Shown here piece after piece: positions 1 to 17,060 of a stretch of 64,000 nt of DNA. The notes beneath the pieces were generated by a model that was not told the DNA's origin, ran no database searches, and saw only the letters and a list, made by a program, of their open reading frames with translations. The DNA comes from Antennarius striatus. Lineage: Eukaryota; Chordata; Actinopteri; Lophiiformes; Antennariidae. Every line of letters begins with the position of its first letter. The stretch's first letter is position 1. Location: NCBI RefSeq assembly GCF_040054535.1, contig NC_090785.1, positions 21,023,001 to 21,087,000 of the forward strand, read 5' to 3'. Position numbers and translations under genes: made by a program.

Positions 1-205
1 TCTTGAGTCTATGGGCATCCACGTATTCGGAATAGCTGATCACAGCCCAGAGTAGTCCAGTATCAGAGGAGCTCAGCTGAAGTTAGCCAGACGGATGTAG
101 CAAGAAGGCTCACCACACCTGATGTACCTGTACACCTCACTGGGGGGCGGGGGCGGGGGGGTGTAGAGTTCGGCTTCTCTCTTCACATTGTGTGTCTTTC
201 TGTAG

Positions 206-410
206 AACGAGGGAGAGCCTGGCATCCAACACCTCCTCCATAGTGGAGAGCACCCGTCGGCAGAACTTGGCCCTGAGTCCAGGCCACCTCAGCGTTGCTA
301 CGGGCAACGCCACCCCCTTCACCTTTCGTGCTGTAACAGAACCTGCAAGCACCCAGCCGGAGAAACTCCAGAAGCCCAGCGCTTGCCTCGCTTCGATCAC
401 CAGCGTTTAG
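206..410 (+). CDS. Probable terminal exon of an unidentified gene (3' end only)
   Basis: A good acceptor (tctttctgtag) at 195-205 opens a frame that runs from 206 to a TAG at 408-410. It gives about 67 residues rich in Ser/Thr and Pro, beginning TRESLASNTSSIVESTRRQN and ending CLASITSV. The composition (low complexity, phosphosite-like RRQN and SP motifs) suits the disordered C-terminal tail of a larger cytoplasmic or membrane protein whose upstream exons lie left of the window. No domain is visible and I do not recognise the family. Codon use looks exon-like and the block is free of known repeats. About 4 kb of mostly unique sequence ending in a poly(A) signal follows, which fits a long 3' UTR. 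The opposite strand is also open here, so strand and coding status are not certain. Confidence 0.4.
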
Positions 411-577
411 GGGCGGAGCCAGCAGCTGGGTGACCCCCCCCCACCTCAAAGGACTGTTACACCCCTAGACAGACTGGATCGGTGGAGCCGCCTCAGACCC
501 ACTGTTGAACTATAGCTGTTAAGACATTCACACACTCACTGACAGATACCGAGTAAAGTAGGCCACTGTCTGACCCC

Positions 578-580
<3 letters not shown>

Positions 581-659
<79 letters not shown>
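581..659. repeat. (CA)n microsatellite
   Basis: An almost perfect CA dinucleotide run of about 39 units. The open frames across it, translating to Cys-Val or Thr-His runs, are artefacts. Confidence 0.97.
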
Positions 660-743
660 CACAAATTAAAGCCACTGGACCAACCATAATCTGAAGCTCC
701 ATTAACACACTGCTTTTTAAGTTGATTCACCTGTGTGCATGTG

Positions 744-757
744 CGTGTGTTTGTGTG

Positions 758-815
<58 letters not shown>
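744..815. repeat. (GT)n microsatellite, interrupted
   Basis: GT dinucleotide run broken by regularly spaced TTT interruptions (gtttgtg). Confidence 0.95.
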
Positions 816-3800
816 CTGGTGGGTATATCTGAAATCTCAGGTCAGTATCTCCATGTCCCTCTTTGCTGGCGTCTCCTGGCTTCTTCAGTGTGAGATGCAG
901 GAGGATCCGGGACGGCTGGAGGGAAACACACTTACACACACTCACACACACTTTTACTCATCCAGCTCATACTCGTGACTTGTCTCCGTTAGTTCTTGTG
1001 TCAGATCCACCCTTTACGGTGCAGTGCCACAAAGGAGGGCATTGCCAGTTGCCCTTCCTGTCAGATGAGTAGACAGCCCAGATGAGATGTTGATCATGGA
1101 GGAGAACAGTCAGACTTAGTTGTCCTGCCTGCTGATCAGCAGTGAGACGATCCGGAGCGCTGTATCCAGTAGGTTCTCTCTCCGGCCCCCCTGTGATGCT
1201 GTGTAGACCATCAGACAGCAGGTCCACTGAGAACTGTGTGTTCATGCTGAAGCTGTTGACCAGAGGAATGTTCCAAACCTGTCCCACATTGACATGTGTC
1301 ACTGGCATCAGATTCACAACTGATTAAATATCTGATCTTTTATTGATTTCATTTGAGTCCACGTCACAAAGGCAAAGCAAATTCTGATGTTTTATGTTTT
1401 ACTCAGCATCCCATCCAATGTGGATGAGTCAAAGTGAACTAGAATGAATCCTGGGCACAGGCGGCACGTTCACACACGTCTTCATGTTTGCCTGGTGGTT
1501 ACGTTGACTGTCACGTTGCCTAGTGGTACGGTGTTCTTCCTGTAAACCTGCAGTGGTGTGTGAAGGTTCACAAACGAATCTCCTCCGGGACCAGAGAGCT
1601 GCTCAGTGTAAATCCTCTTCAGCATGTGTTCCTTTGTTCAATGTAATGATCCTGACAGACTGTCACCAAAGACGAGCTGTGGCTCCACCCACTGGAACGA
1701 CAGGATGAACACCTGAGCAGGAAGAGGACGGCGTCACATACCGTTTTTTTTCCCCACACAGTATTTCTCTTGCTTTTCAGTGTGCAAATGGGATCTCGTT
1801 GCAAAAAGATGGAGAACTCTAAATGAGCTGTTGTTTGGGATCCACGGCCGTCCTCCTGCCCCTCGCTGGGCAATAAACACACAAACCAAGAAAAGAAAGG
1901 ATTTATCTATTAAACTCCCTTTAGAAGAGGTTTTGAGTGGAGGGAACAACTTTGAGCGCTTCACTGACACGGGTGATGCTGTTCTGACTGAGGGGTGGTT
2001 TTCACGGTTACATCATCAGAACTCAGACGTGACTTTGAAAATGAATGTAAACATTCTGAGGTCACATGACATTCTGTTCACATTCATTGGTAGCAGCTCT
2101 GCTGACTGGTCCAGCGACCCAGGAAAGAATCCCCCCCGACCACAGTGAGCAGTCAGGTGACTGCATTTAAAACTTGATTTTCTTTTATAAATCACTATTT
2201 CAGTCACTTTGGGGACTGCTGTAGGTTTTTCCACTGACCACAAAGAGAAGAAGAAACAACCTGCGATTACAAAGTGTTGGGCATACTCTGAGATGACGCT
2301 TGTGCTACAAACTCCCATAATGCTGTGGGTGAGTCGTTTCACATCCTCTGGTGGACTCCAGGAGCCGTAGTGATCCCAGTGTTGTTGTCCTGTAGGCTAC
2401 GTTACAACTACCTCCAACAGCAGCAAAAATCCAGCCTGTCTTTGTGCTGGAACACTGTCATCAGCCTCTAGCCTATGAATGTCTACACACACACACACAC
2501 ACACACACACCACTGGTGCTGGAATCCCTCTAATTTTCTTTGTTCACTGAAAGTAACAAAGCTTTCCTTTAGGTGTTTTCCCTGGAAGTCAGAACAAACT
2601 CCTGCTACCATCACATCTTCCTGGCTCAGTGTGTTTCACATCACACACACGTTTGTTGTTGCGTTTCATCTCATGCGTACCAGCCCTTTAAGTGAGCCAC
2701 GTGTCTGCTAGCTGATGGTGTTTTCACATGACATGTAAATTATTTCCAAAGATTTCTCTCACCTTGGGGTGCACAGTTCCCTCTTCCTTGTAGTTTGTTG
2801 CTGCTGACCATAGTTTTTTTTTTCCTTTGGGGTCAGGGGGGGGCAACAGAACAGGATCATGACCAGCCAGACACTCATGTAGCATCGACATGAAAACACA
2901 TTGTCTCTGTTGGAACACACAATCAAACCAGGAGGAATATTCTACTTTCTGACCTGTTAAGTTGTCTTTTATTTTGAAAGGCTTCTGCTTGAAATGCTTC
3001 CAACTTAAAGAAGGGAATCTTTGTAAGTGGAAACATGAACATTTGTTATATTTTGGCCACAGTGATGAAACTTTTCAGTCCTATAATATGTTATGATTTG
3101 AATCTCTTTTCAGTCTGAAATCCTTGCTTTCTGCTACACTGCAGTCGTTGGGTTTTATTCTAGCGGTGCTCAAGGTGAAGCTCACAGGAGGCTAAGACCA
3201 GTTCAGATTCCCATCACAGGAACTTCATACATCAGAAAGATGTAATTTTTCTTCTCTAGAGGCCAGTTGGGCATTTCAAGACTCTTGGAATGTTGTCTGG
3301 AGTGCGTTCTTTACATTCAAAGCCTTGTCACAGTTCACAGAATGTTCATGAAGCCTGTCACTGCCAAGTTTAACCCTCTGGGTTCCTCTGTAGACCCGGC
3401 TTCTCAATCAGGTGTATGACATTCTGTCTCATTATTTTAGGGTCTACAGTCCATCCCTTCTCCACCTGTAATGAGGTTCTTGTGTGTCCTCTGTTGGCTT
3501 TAGATCGTTTCCAGTCAGCAGTGACGCTGTAGTTCTACCACATCATGTACGCAGGGTTCTTGTCTGACTGCATTCACACATTTTTGATTAGAGATGTTTT
3601 TTTTCTTTGTATTTTCAAACCTTCAGCATTCATGCGTTGTTTTTAACATGACGGCCGTCATACGGTTTGGTAATTATGGTTAGCCGCTGTGGTGCATTGT
3701 TGGAGGTGTAGCCATGATGTCGCAGATCTCAGTAGTGATGATTCAGCTTTAGACTGGAAGAGCATTAGCGAGTGGCGATGTGCTAGCAGGAACTGGAACA

Positions 3801-4391
3801 GGCCTGTAAGACAGGATTGAGCCGGGCCCTCATTGACTCGTTGAGACGATTTCCGCAGGACGTTTTCAGAAGTATCCACTGTGGAGCCATTGTGAGAAGA
3901 ACACTTCCACAGAAGTGGTCTCCTAGACGTCTCGTAGACACAGATTGGGTCAATCCGGCTTCTGTCAGTCGAGTCCTGTCATCTTCAGCGTTTTTGCAGG
4001 GCAATAGCCTCAGTCCTACCACTGATTAGGGTTTGCCACTACAGTTGAGTTCCTGTCCCGACATTGGAGAACAAAGTTCAGAGGTTCTGCTCGGCCATCG
4101 TGTCATGGTTCCACTGAGATAAGGGCCGTAGTCTTTTGCCTGACCGAGGTTGTGGGCCCTAGTCCCTGTGTGGTGTTTGCGTTGCCTCACCCTCTCCCTC
4201 CCTCAGCCTACATTCCCTTTCTGTCACAGCTCTGGAACCTTCCACACCTTTTGTATGCTGACAGACCCTGAAACGTCTTCCCTCAACATCTGTATGGTAT
4301 CTGATGGAAATGGACATTCAACAATAACATGGTTTCTAATGGTGACAGTATGTCATACTTGTAAATGATGTTTATCTGTCAAGCCTAGTTC

Positions 4392-4397
4392 AATAAA
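4392..4397 (+). promoter_or_regulatory. Poly(A) signal AATAAA
   Basis: Canonical AATAAA in an AT-rich context after a long repeat-poor stretch. It is the best candidate 3' end for the gene whose last coding exon is at 206-410. Confidence 0.35.
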
Positions 4398-5038
4398 TTA
4401 AACATTAAATTAGGGATTTTTAATTGTCTAGAACATCTAAATGTCCCTTTCATGTGAAGTACTGGTGTTACTGTTGTAGTGTATGTGATACTCAATGGGG
4501 ATTGTGTTACTTTTTAAGATAATAAAATAACGATGTTTGGTTAAACTGCTGTTTGTGTTTATTGTGATAAAAGCTGATGCTGTCAGAGGAAATGGTCGGT
4601 ACCCACCTTAGAGTATGAACTGAACACTGTGGATTTAAGACGAACAAAATACACAAACACGTCAGAAAACTCTGTGTTCCTGAACGTACAACATGTAGAA
4701 CCACAGAACAACCAGAAGCCGTTAAAAGAGCCGTAAGGAAGTGTGGGTTTGAGCAGGTCGATGGAAACTTAGGAACAGGTTCTGTGAATGACTAATAATT
4801 ACTACCTTTGTTGAAACTTTAACCTCACTTTACGCTATTAAATGACTGCACCAAGGTATATATTTAGCTTAAACAACTGTGAATCAGCTGTTATTTTAAG
4901 TGAGGTGAGCACCAATATGAGAAAACCCCAAACAATATAGTAAATACATTTATTCATTTAAAGTCAACCCCCCCCCAAAAAACAAACGATATACAAAAAA
5001 ACATGAGTTATATATAGTTATATATATATATATGAGTT

Positions 5039-5420
5039 GGGGCGGCAGTGGCTCAGTGGTAAAGTGGGCGGTAGAGCAGGTCGTCCCATGATTTAAGATC
5101 GGCGGTTCGATTCCCGCTCCCGCCCCCCCCCAAATATACCCGGAGGTGAGCTGACAGTGGGAGGTGTCAGCTCATCTCCGGAGCACTGCCGAGGCACCCT
5201 TGAGCAAGGTGCCGTCCCCTTTACAAATTGCTCATTTGAGGCGCACCAAGAAGGAGCTGCCTGCCACTCTACCTCCCCTGCATGCCTACAGGCCCCCTTG
5301 TGTGTGTGTGATACAGGGGCCTGTACTCACATATATGTATGTATGTGTTTGTAATCAGTAGCTAGAGTGGGCTTTCTTAATTTCCCTTCGGGGATGAAAC
5401 CAGTATATAAAATTAAAAAT
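5039..5420 (+). mobile_element. tRNA-derived SINE with LINE-like 3' tail
   Basis: The head has an A-box-like tggctcagtggta and a B box ggttcgattcc, as in tRNA-derived SINEs. The body includes 'gtgggaggtgtcagctca' and 'cccttgagcaaggtgc'. The 3' end, 'tttcccttcggggatgaa', resembles the tail shared by fish L2/CR1-type LINEs. Related copies in this window are at about 22.15-22.51, 29.57-29.85 and 59.83-59.95 kb. Confidence 0.8.
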
Positions 5421-5689
5421 TAAAAAAATTATATGTGATACTGTGACATACAGAATATATCTAGAAGTAAATTGACTGAAGATGGATGACTTACAGAAAT
5501 GAATGATGGTCTGGCACCTCAGGTTAGGGGGGTTAAATGCATTACCATTCAACAAAAATATTCACAATTTATAAAATTTCTCCACTTAAAATTTCAAACC
5601 TGGATATGGCCATTATGTTTTGATCTCACTTGAGCTTCTCATCACGAGACTCACGTGACGCTGCAGTCAGAGCGAGGAGTTAGTGAGAC

Positions 5690-6085
5690 CCCCGAGAGCA
5701 AGCATAAGCGTCCTGTTGGGTTTGTCTGGGGATTGGGTCGTCGAGCCCCATGCTGACGACTGCCACCCAATCCAGACTGCACCCGTCCCCTACGGTTTCC
5801 ACAGCGGGTGGTGAGGTGCTCGCATACGAGCCCCAACCCCGGGCCTGGCTCCAGGGTGGGGCCCCGGTTGTGCCATACCGGGCGACGTCACGGTCCTTGA
5901 TTTTTTATTCATCATAGGGGTTTTTGTGCTGCTCTTCGTCTGGTCCATCACCCAGGACCTGTTTGCCAAGGGAGACCCTTGCAGGACCATAAAGCCCCTG
6001 ACAACATACAGTAGCTCCTGGGATCATTCGGGTACTCAAACTCCCCCACAACGATACGGTGGCAACTCTCGGAGGAGCCTCTGGG
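5690..6085 (+). repeat. Dispersed repeat, family with copy at 24.05-24.30 kb
   Basis: Shares long blocks with 24058-24300, for example 'ccgggcgacgtcacggtcct', 'gtcacccaggacct' (one base different) and 'cagacccagg'-type sequence around 'gggatcattcgggta'. The block contains no coding domain I can recognise. It is probably the untranslated part of a retroelement, same orientation at both sites. Confidence 0.6.
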
Positions 6086-6479
6086 ATCAACAAAGTATAT
6101 ATCTATTTGTGTGGCGAAAGCTCCGTCAGCTTAGTGCAGTGTCCACAGGAGAATACAGTATATGAATTAAAGCCAAAGAAAATTATTGAGTGAAAAGAAA
6201 AAGTGAAAAAACAAACAAACTGTATTACATCTTTATTTCTTTTCTTTTTTTTTGTGACTACCAGGCTTTAATAACTTGATAAAACTAATATATAATTTTA
6301 CTCTTTGTTTTTACTGAAACAGCTATTACGTTATTAATAAAAATCATTAAAATTAACAGTTTGTTTAGTTTTCATATTTTACTATTGGCAAAACTCAATC
6401 CTTGCATTCGTTTCTACCATATATGCTGTTATTACTTTTGGGATGCATAATTGTCATGTTGGGATGCACACTCTTAACA

Positions 6480-6562
6480 GTGACTGGTTGAGAGCAGGAA
6501 TCGATCCACCGATCTTGCATCATTGGACTATCGCATCATTGCACTATCGCTGAGCCACTGCC
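6480..6562 (-). mobile_element. SINE head fragment, minus strand
   Basis: The reverse complement reads as a tRNA-like head (ggcagtggctcagcgatag ... gatcgattcctgc). It ends exactly where the long repeat beginning 'cagctgaacggtgacgctc' starts, suggesting insertion at or near that border. Confidence 0.55.
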
Positions 6563-7241
6563 CAGCTGAACGGTGACGCTCTGTTCAGGTCGTGGCCCAC
6601 ATCTCTCCATCAGATCTTCAGACAGTACCTGGTCTGGTACTGAACTGACGGCTGGAACCTTTCTTCCATTAGTGGATTGCTGAATCAGCAGTTCTCGATT
6701 TGTGAGCTGATGTTTTCATGTCTCCTTCTTGACGGTGCTTTTCAGGTGTGGCGCCTGACCCGTAGGCTGCAGGCGGAGTTGATGCTCAGGTGGGTGATGG
6801 TGGGCCATTATGGAATGTTGTGTGGTACCTCTGCAGCACCACCCCAGTCATGTACTACCTCAGCTGTGACCATCTCTGCTGTGGAATCTGGTACTGGGAG
6901 AGAAACCCAGGACTTTTGCACAGGTTGGAGTAAAACCGTTTACCACAACCTGACTGAAGACCTGGAACAAGCTACTAGTTTTGAGTGTGGAGCTCAATCT
7001 GCATCCAAGAATAGCCCTCTGACCCCTGTTTACTGTGTTTCTAGTGGGTTGCTGTGGATGCTGGTACCTGGAGACATACGGAGGGATTTTGTCTCAGCTT
7101 AAAGTGAATCCTGCTGACAGAATTGTGACTGAAACCACAAATGTTTGGGTCAGGTGACTCACTGATGGTCTTTGTAGTTTCTGGCGTGGGACAATCAAAC
7201 TCCTGAAGGGTTCATGAGTCGCTTTCATTCCTCGTTGGATG
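6563..7241 (+). repeat. Copy 1 of an unrecognised long repeat (other copies at 17.35-19.23 kb)
   Basis: Aligns base for base over several hundred bases with 17451-18075 and 18505-19231, with small indels. It differs from both by more changes than they differ from each other. A frame of about 140 codons is open but carries no recognisable domain, and the frames are interrupted at different points in the three copies. I treat it as a non-coding duplicated unit of unknown origin. Confidence 0.75.
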
Positions 7242-7348
7242 TTGAACGTTTGGTTGTTCGCTCAGTCAACAACCAAACTGTGTGTATTCATTCATGTTTG
7301 TGTGTTTGTGTGTGTATTGATGTATTTAAAAAAACAAGTTAGAACAAG

Positions 7349-7705
7349 GGCGGCACGGTGGCGCAGTGGTTAGCGCTGCAGCCTCACAACACGGCGGACC
7401 CGGGTTCAAGTCCTGCTCTGTGTGGAGTTTGCATGCTCTCCCCGTGTCTGCGTGGGTTTTCGGGTTCTCCGGCTTCCTCCCACCTTAAAAGCATGCGCTT
7501 CAGGTTGATTGGCCGGTCCCAACTTGACCATAGGAGTGAGTGTGTGTGAATGATTGTTTGTTTCTATGTGGCTCCGCGGTACACTGGCGTCGTGCCCGGA
7601 GTGTCCCCCGCCTCACGCCCTGAGACTGCCAGGATAGGCACTGGCTACCCCGCGACCTGCGTTAGCGGATTAAGCGGGTTGGAAGATGAATGAATGAATG
7701 AAAGT
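7349..7705 (+). mobile_element. SINE-like short interspersed repeat with tRNA-type head
   Basis: Starts 'ggcggcacggtggcgcagtg', continues with a B-box-like 'gggttcaagtcc' and the body 'gtgtctgcgtgggtttt', and ends in (ATGA)n at about 7688-7702. This is a very common fish repeat architecture. Other copies or fragments are at 32.38-32.65, 13.34-13.43 and (inverted) 27.88-27.95 kb. Confidence 0.8.
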
Positions 7706-8989
7706 TAGAACAAGAACCAATAGAGTCAAAGACTGCAACATCCTGCAACACCCCTGAATTAAAAGTTTACCCTGACCTCCTTGCATAGGTCAAAGATCAA
7801 TGCTAGTGCTCTGACCTACTTTCATAGATCAAAGCAGTAGCTTTTATCTACGGTCCTACTCACACTGGCTTTCTCCCTCGTTTTTCTTATCCAGTTCCTG
7901 ACTGAACAAAAGTTAAAATCTGACCTTGACCTAGTTTTCTCTAGGTCAAGGTCATCATCTCATTTTCGTACCCTTTGCAGCCCGAGTAATGTGCTTTTTG
8001 TTTCATCTTTCTGTCTGCAACTGTTGCGAAGATGGTAGACAGATGGACTAACGGACGAACACACAGACGCTGACAATTAAAATACATCACCGCTTTGAAA
8101 CGGGATGGAACAAAGCAGTCCAGGCCGGAACCATCTCAATCCAACTTTCCTCAGAAACTTGTTGAGCTGCTCGCTGCTGAAATTCTACTGCACAGAAACT
8201 TCAGGGAACATTTAAATCACATCAGATTTTGATGAATGAATTATTCAAGACAAGCTTGACTGATATAAAATATAACATTTGTTGAGAACATAATTATAAA
8301 TGGAAACCAAACCAGGAACCCACTGAGGCCTGGATTCACAGAGACAGTCCTGATGAGGCTCAGTCGTGTGTGGGCCCCCACCTGCCTGTACTGGCACCCA
8401 CCTGTCTGTGTTGGGCCCCCATCTGCCTGTGCTGGCCCTCACCTGCTTTAATGAACTCCCCTCATGGCGGGGGCTCCTGAGGGACTGTGAGCAGCTGCAG
8501 CTCACAGTACTGACAACCATCTTCCAGAGCCTCCAGTGGGCTATGGCCCTGAGAATGGGGGCCAACATGAAGGAACCTGGATCACCTTCTGACACCTTCT
8601 GCCCTGGGGGGCCAAAGGTGTCTCCAGTCCATAGAAATAAAGAAATCCATGAGAATGTTGTGTGTGTCTGGTTCTAAATGTTCGTCCTTCCTGTTCCCTG
8701 ACAGTCAGGATGAAGTCCTCTCTGTGTGAATGTCGCCACCTGGTGGCTCCTGGATGCAACTTCATCCAGAAACCACCAGTCAGCTTCACACTGAGCTACT
8801 GGAGAACCTTTGTCTTTGTGGTCATGTTGTGTTCCGGGATCCTTTGTGTGACATGAAATCACACATGTTGCTTTAAAAACACGTGTGTCTGGAGGAGAAC
8901 AACAATCACTGAACATCACATCTGGACATCCAATTTAGTCCAGGAGGGTCTGGACTCCATGGAAGGTGAGTCAGATTTGATCACGTCAA
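7706..8989. other. Intergenic sequence with a short degenerate minisatellite
   Basis: No gene recognised. A degenerate minisatellite of about 24-30 bp units (acctgcctgt / ggcccccat) lies at 8376-8447. Open frames over it on both strands have no domain and are judged chance products. Confidence 0.4.
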
Positions 8990-9085
8990 TCAATCAATCC
9001 ACCTTTATTTGTATAGGGTTAGGGTTAGGGTCACATTAACAGACATTCCAAAGCACTTTTACAGACAGAAACCCAATCATGCTAT
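8985..9085 (+). repeat. Retroelement 3'-end fragment with inserted telomere-like motif
   Basis: The sequence 'caatcaatcaatccaccttt' followed by 'atttgtatag' is the typical start of a common fish repeat, also seen at 33.46-33.69 kb. Here the usual continuation is replaced by 'gggttagggttaggg' before 'cattccaaagcacttttaca' resumes the repeat. Confidence 0.6.
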
Positions 9086-9149
9086 GCTTCCTCCCTTCCA
9101 TTCTCCATCCTCTCCATCTTTATCTTGCTTGGTGTGTTGAAAGTTCAGT

Positions 9150-9525
9150 TTTTCCCCTGCTACCTTCAGTGATTGAGGCATCTGCACGAAGTGTAGTGCT
9201 TTTGCTGCGACAGAAGCGAGGCTTAGCCGATTGGAAGCGCCATGGCTGAAACCATAGCTGTGACACCTGGTCAGGTAGCTTTAGCTGGAGCGGACACACC
9301 AGTTCAGACTAGTCACACCCCAGCTCAGGTTAGCCGTCCTCCAGCAGCTCCCAAGCAGTCAGGAAACCAGGAGCAGTGGGTGACTGTTTGTAGGAAGCAT
9401 TGTGGGAGGCGAAAGCCTCAGGTTCACCACCAACCACCGCAGCCACTCCATATTTCTAACATTTTTTCCTCACAAATATTTTTACTACACATAAAACTTC
9501 CATTAGAATTCAATTATTATTAACG
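9150..9525 (+). pseudogene. Possible 5' fragment of a non-LTR retrotransposon ORF1
   Basis: A short frame starts at ATG 9242, with a Gln/Pro-rich beginning and the motif WVTVCRKHCGRRKPQVHHQP followed by LHISN. This resembles the basic, 'Trp-x-Val plus Arg-rich plus LHxSN' start of fish LINE ORF1 proteins. It runs into AT-rich DNA and a stop after 93 codons. The assignment rests on motif resemblance only. Confidence 0.35.
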
Positions 9526-9554
9526 ACCATGCACTGATATCCCTCAGTTTACAA

Positions 9555-9665
9555 TTACAGTATTTTCCGCACTATAAGGCGCACTGGACTATAATTTGTT
9601 TTATAATTTATTTCATGTATAAGGCGCATCGGATTATAAAGCGCACACAATAAAAAATAAATAAA
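9555..9665 (+). mobile_element. DNA-transposon end with repeated CGCACTATAAGGCGCAC motifs
   Basis: Contains 'ttttccgcactataaggcgc', then 'tataaggcgcatcggatta' and 'aagcgcac', the sub-terminal repeat pattern of a widespread vertebrate non-autonomous DNA transposon. The rest of the element (to about 10.1 kb) is not clearly bounded. Confidence 0.55.
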
Positions 9666-10454
9666 ATTTATTTGATTAACTGCAGTGGCTGTAGTTGCGC
9701 AATCCGTCCACTAGATAGAGCCGTGCTGCTCAGACAGTCATGATTACATTCATGACTTCCTGACTACCTTTGAATGGCCCCTATTGTTATGTCAATAAGC
9801 CATTCTGAGCCTCATCAAGGAAACCTGATCACTTCATCACTTTGCCATCTTAGAAAGAAGTCAGCATGCATGTTGAAAAACCTGACATTAAAAACTGTTT
9901 AAATTCATTACGAGTGCAGTCAGTGCGAACAGAGCGGATTATTTCCTGATCTGAAGTTTGAAGCAGATATTTAAGCTCCGACGTTCGTCTTCATTTATTA
10001 ATTAAATATTGTTTCGATCTATCGGTAGTCCAGTCGGAGGTGAGGTGCAGCTATTTGCTGCTGTGTGTCCTAAACAATTTTTAACTAGTTTTTAATGTCA
10101 GGCTGCTAATTTACTGGCAAATATGACGATGTTTTACTCCTAGAACTGACTTTAATGTCGGTGTCTCACCGCCGTGAATCTCACCGCACGTCGCTGCAGA
10201 CAGAATACACAAGCCTGAATGCGCCCCTCCGTCGCCCACCCAGAGCCACCCTATCAACCACATTTGTAAATCAATGCAGCACAACAGTTGAAATTTCAGA
10301 AAAGGCTGGAAGTTCAGCTTTGAGGGTCTTTCATTCACCTTTATGCCAGTTTCTCCGTGTTTCCACAGACTAATAGAATGACCCGTCACTAGATTCCAGC
10401 ACAATGGCATTTTTAAGACCAATTCAGTTTAAAGTGGGTTATTTCCGACTCCAA
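9666..10454. other. Intergenic DNA, no gene recognised
   Basis: Moderately AT-rich sequence, perhaps internal or flanking DNA of the element to its left. No splice-bounded exon, RNA gene or second transposon end was found. Confidence 0.3.
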
Positions 10455-12250
<1,796 letters not shown>

Positions 12251-12321
12251 CATTTGAACATACATTTTGACATGTACCCTCAGTATGCCATACAAAAACT
12301 GACTTGGAATGTACTGTATGA

Positions 12322-12327
12322 TTTATT
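12322..12327 (-). promoter_or_regulatory. Candidate poly(A) signal of upp1
   Basis: TTTATT on the plus strand, that is AATAAA on the coding strand, 217 bases beyond the upp1 stop codon and just before the LINE insertion. Confidence 0.45.
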
Positions 12328-12543
12328 TCATATTGTCTGTTGTCATTGAGGACCAGTTAACAGCAATACCCCCCCCCACACACACACACACACAGACACC
12401 TGACTAAAGAGGAGCTAACTAGTTAGCCAAATGTTAGCTGACTTCAACAGCTTGTTATTATTGCATTGCACCACATTTTGATTGATTGAGACAGGAGAAG
12501 ATGTCCGCAACATGCTTCCCCATCAGTGTCGTCATCGCTGTAG

Positions 12544-15874
<3,331 letters not shown>

Positions 15875-16639
15875 CCTCCTGTAAGACACACAGACATGTG
15901 ACCAGTGACAATGGCAGACCCCCCCCCCCCTAACAACAGATGGGGACAGGAGTCACCAGCTGTGGTTCAGAATGAAGGAATAATCATTTCCAGTTGGGGG
16001 GTCACGTCTGTGTGGAGGTTCAAAGGACACGATTCAGCACAAATATGTGTTTGCAAGATAAAGTGGCAGAAGTTCTGCTGAATCTTACCTTCAAGTTCTA
16101 CAGGAATGAACGTTTCTGTTGATGCTGCCAAAAAGCAAAGGTATACTTGGCTTTGATGTCACCTGTTGAAAGAAGCTTTGTTCTGCAGCTTTGTTCCTGT
16201 CATGATGAACACATGCTTCTTTGTTGTGTTGAGATCACAGAAGCTACGGAAACGTAAAATTGTCTGAGTTGTTACGAAAGAGTTTGACTTAGATTTTTTG
16301 GGGGAAATGTTCAATCTGCACTTTGCAAGAATGTATAAAAAAGAAAGTTGAAGAAAATTCAAATCCATCTTTGTCCTTTTATTATTATAACACAGTTATA
16401 ATTATAATTACACATTATTTAATAATGTATGAATGTTAATATTTGACCGATTTTGACAATTCTGGAAAAAGTGTAAATTATTTACACACAGAAATTTTTT
16501 GTCACAATTATTGACAAAAACAAAAACAGAAAGACCAGGCGTTTTAATAATTACCTCTATTATTCTGGTGCTAACTGGTTTGGTTTTGGAGCGTTTTTGT
16601 GAATTTAAATAAAGACCTTAAAATGAAAAAAATGTTCCC
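15875..16639. other. upp1 5' region / first intron, no exon identified
   Basis: Mostly AT-rich unique sequence. No repeat family recognised and no coding exon. The non-coding first exon of upp1 is expected between here and the CpG island to the right. Confidence 0.35.
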
Positions 16640-17060
16640 ATGATGCCTAGCGGCACGCCGCCGCCTTCCGCGGGCGCGAGCCTCCGTCTTCCTCTTGCTG
16701 TGCGTCATGGCGGCCGGCGGCCGGCGGCGGAGCGCTGCGGGCGGGAGACCGTCAGGCTGCGGCTGCAGGGGGGGCGTGGGTTCCGTTACGAGTTGTTTGT
16801 GGTCGGTTGACGGTTAACGGAGTCACGGGAGGAGTTTTCTGTGGAATAACGGCGGCTAGAACACGAAATGACGTGGGAACAGAATGGGAAGAGCCTCCGT
16901 GGGCTGACGCTCATGCTAACGCTCATGCTAACGCTCATGCTAACGCTCATGCTGCTAGCTGCGTTGCTATCGCAGCGTCAATCCACGGCCCGCAGGAAGT
17001 TGCAGTGGGAGCTGGAGGAGAGTCTGCTGCAGACACGAGGTGTTCTGAACGCGGGACGGG
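16640..17060. promoter_or_regulatory. CpG island, probable promoter of upp1 (minus) and possibly of a plus-strand transcript
   Basis: Dense CpG (gcggcacgccgccgccttcc, 'atggcggccggcggccggcg') in an otherwise AT-rich neighbourhood, with 'cccatgatgcc', a motif frequent in CpG-island promoters. It is the only CpG-rich block upstream of upp1. No transcript start could be placed. Confidence 0.55.

Larger units (their letters stand above)
411..4400 (+). other. Mostly unique non-coding DNA, possible long 3' UTR of the 206-410 exon
   Basis: There is no convincing exon or transposon in this stretch. It holds two dinucleotide tracts near 0.6-0.8 kb, a short (CA)n at 2489-2512, and AT-rich unique sequence. 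The block ends at a canonical AATAAA followed by AT-rich DNA, so it may be the 3' UTR of the exon just upstream. That is inference; no transcript was available. Confidence 0.3.

Noticed and set aside
536-951. Open frames of repeated Cys-Val or Thr-His over dinucleotide runs (also at 45.5, 51.1, 52.0, 58.4 and 62.0 kb)
   Set aside because: They are only translations of (GT)n and (CA)n microsatellites.
5050-5120. tRNA gene at the SINE head
   Set aside because: The A and B boxes are present, but the stems do not form a complete cloverleaf and the sequence continues into a SINE body.
8245-8677. Frames of about 100-116 codons on both strands near 8.4 kb
   Set aside because: They run through a degenerate minisatellite, mirror each other, and have no domain or splice signals.
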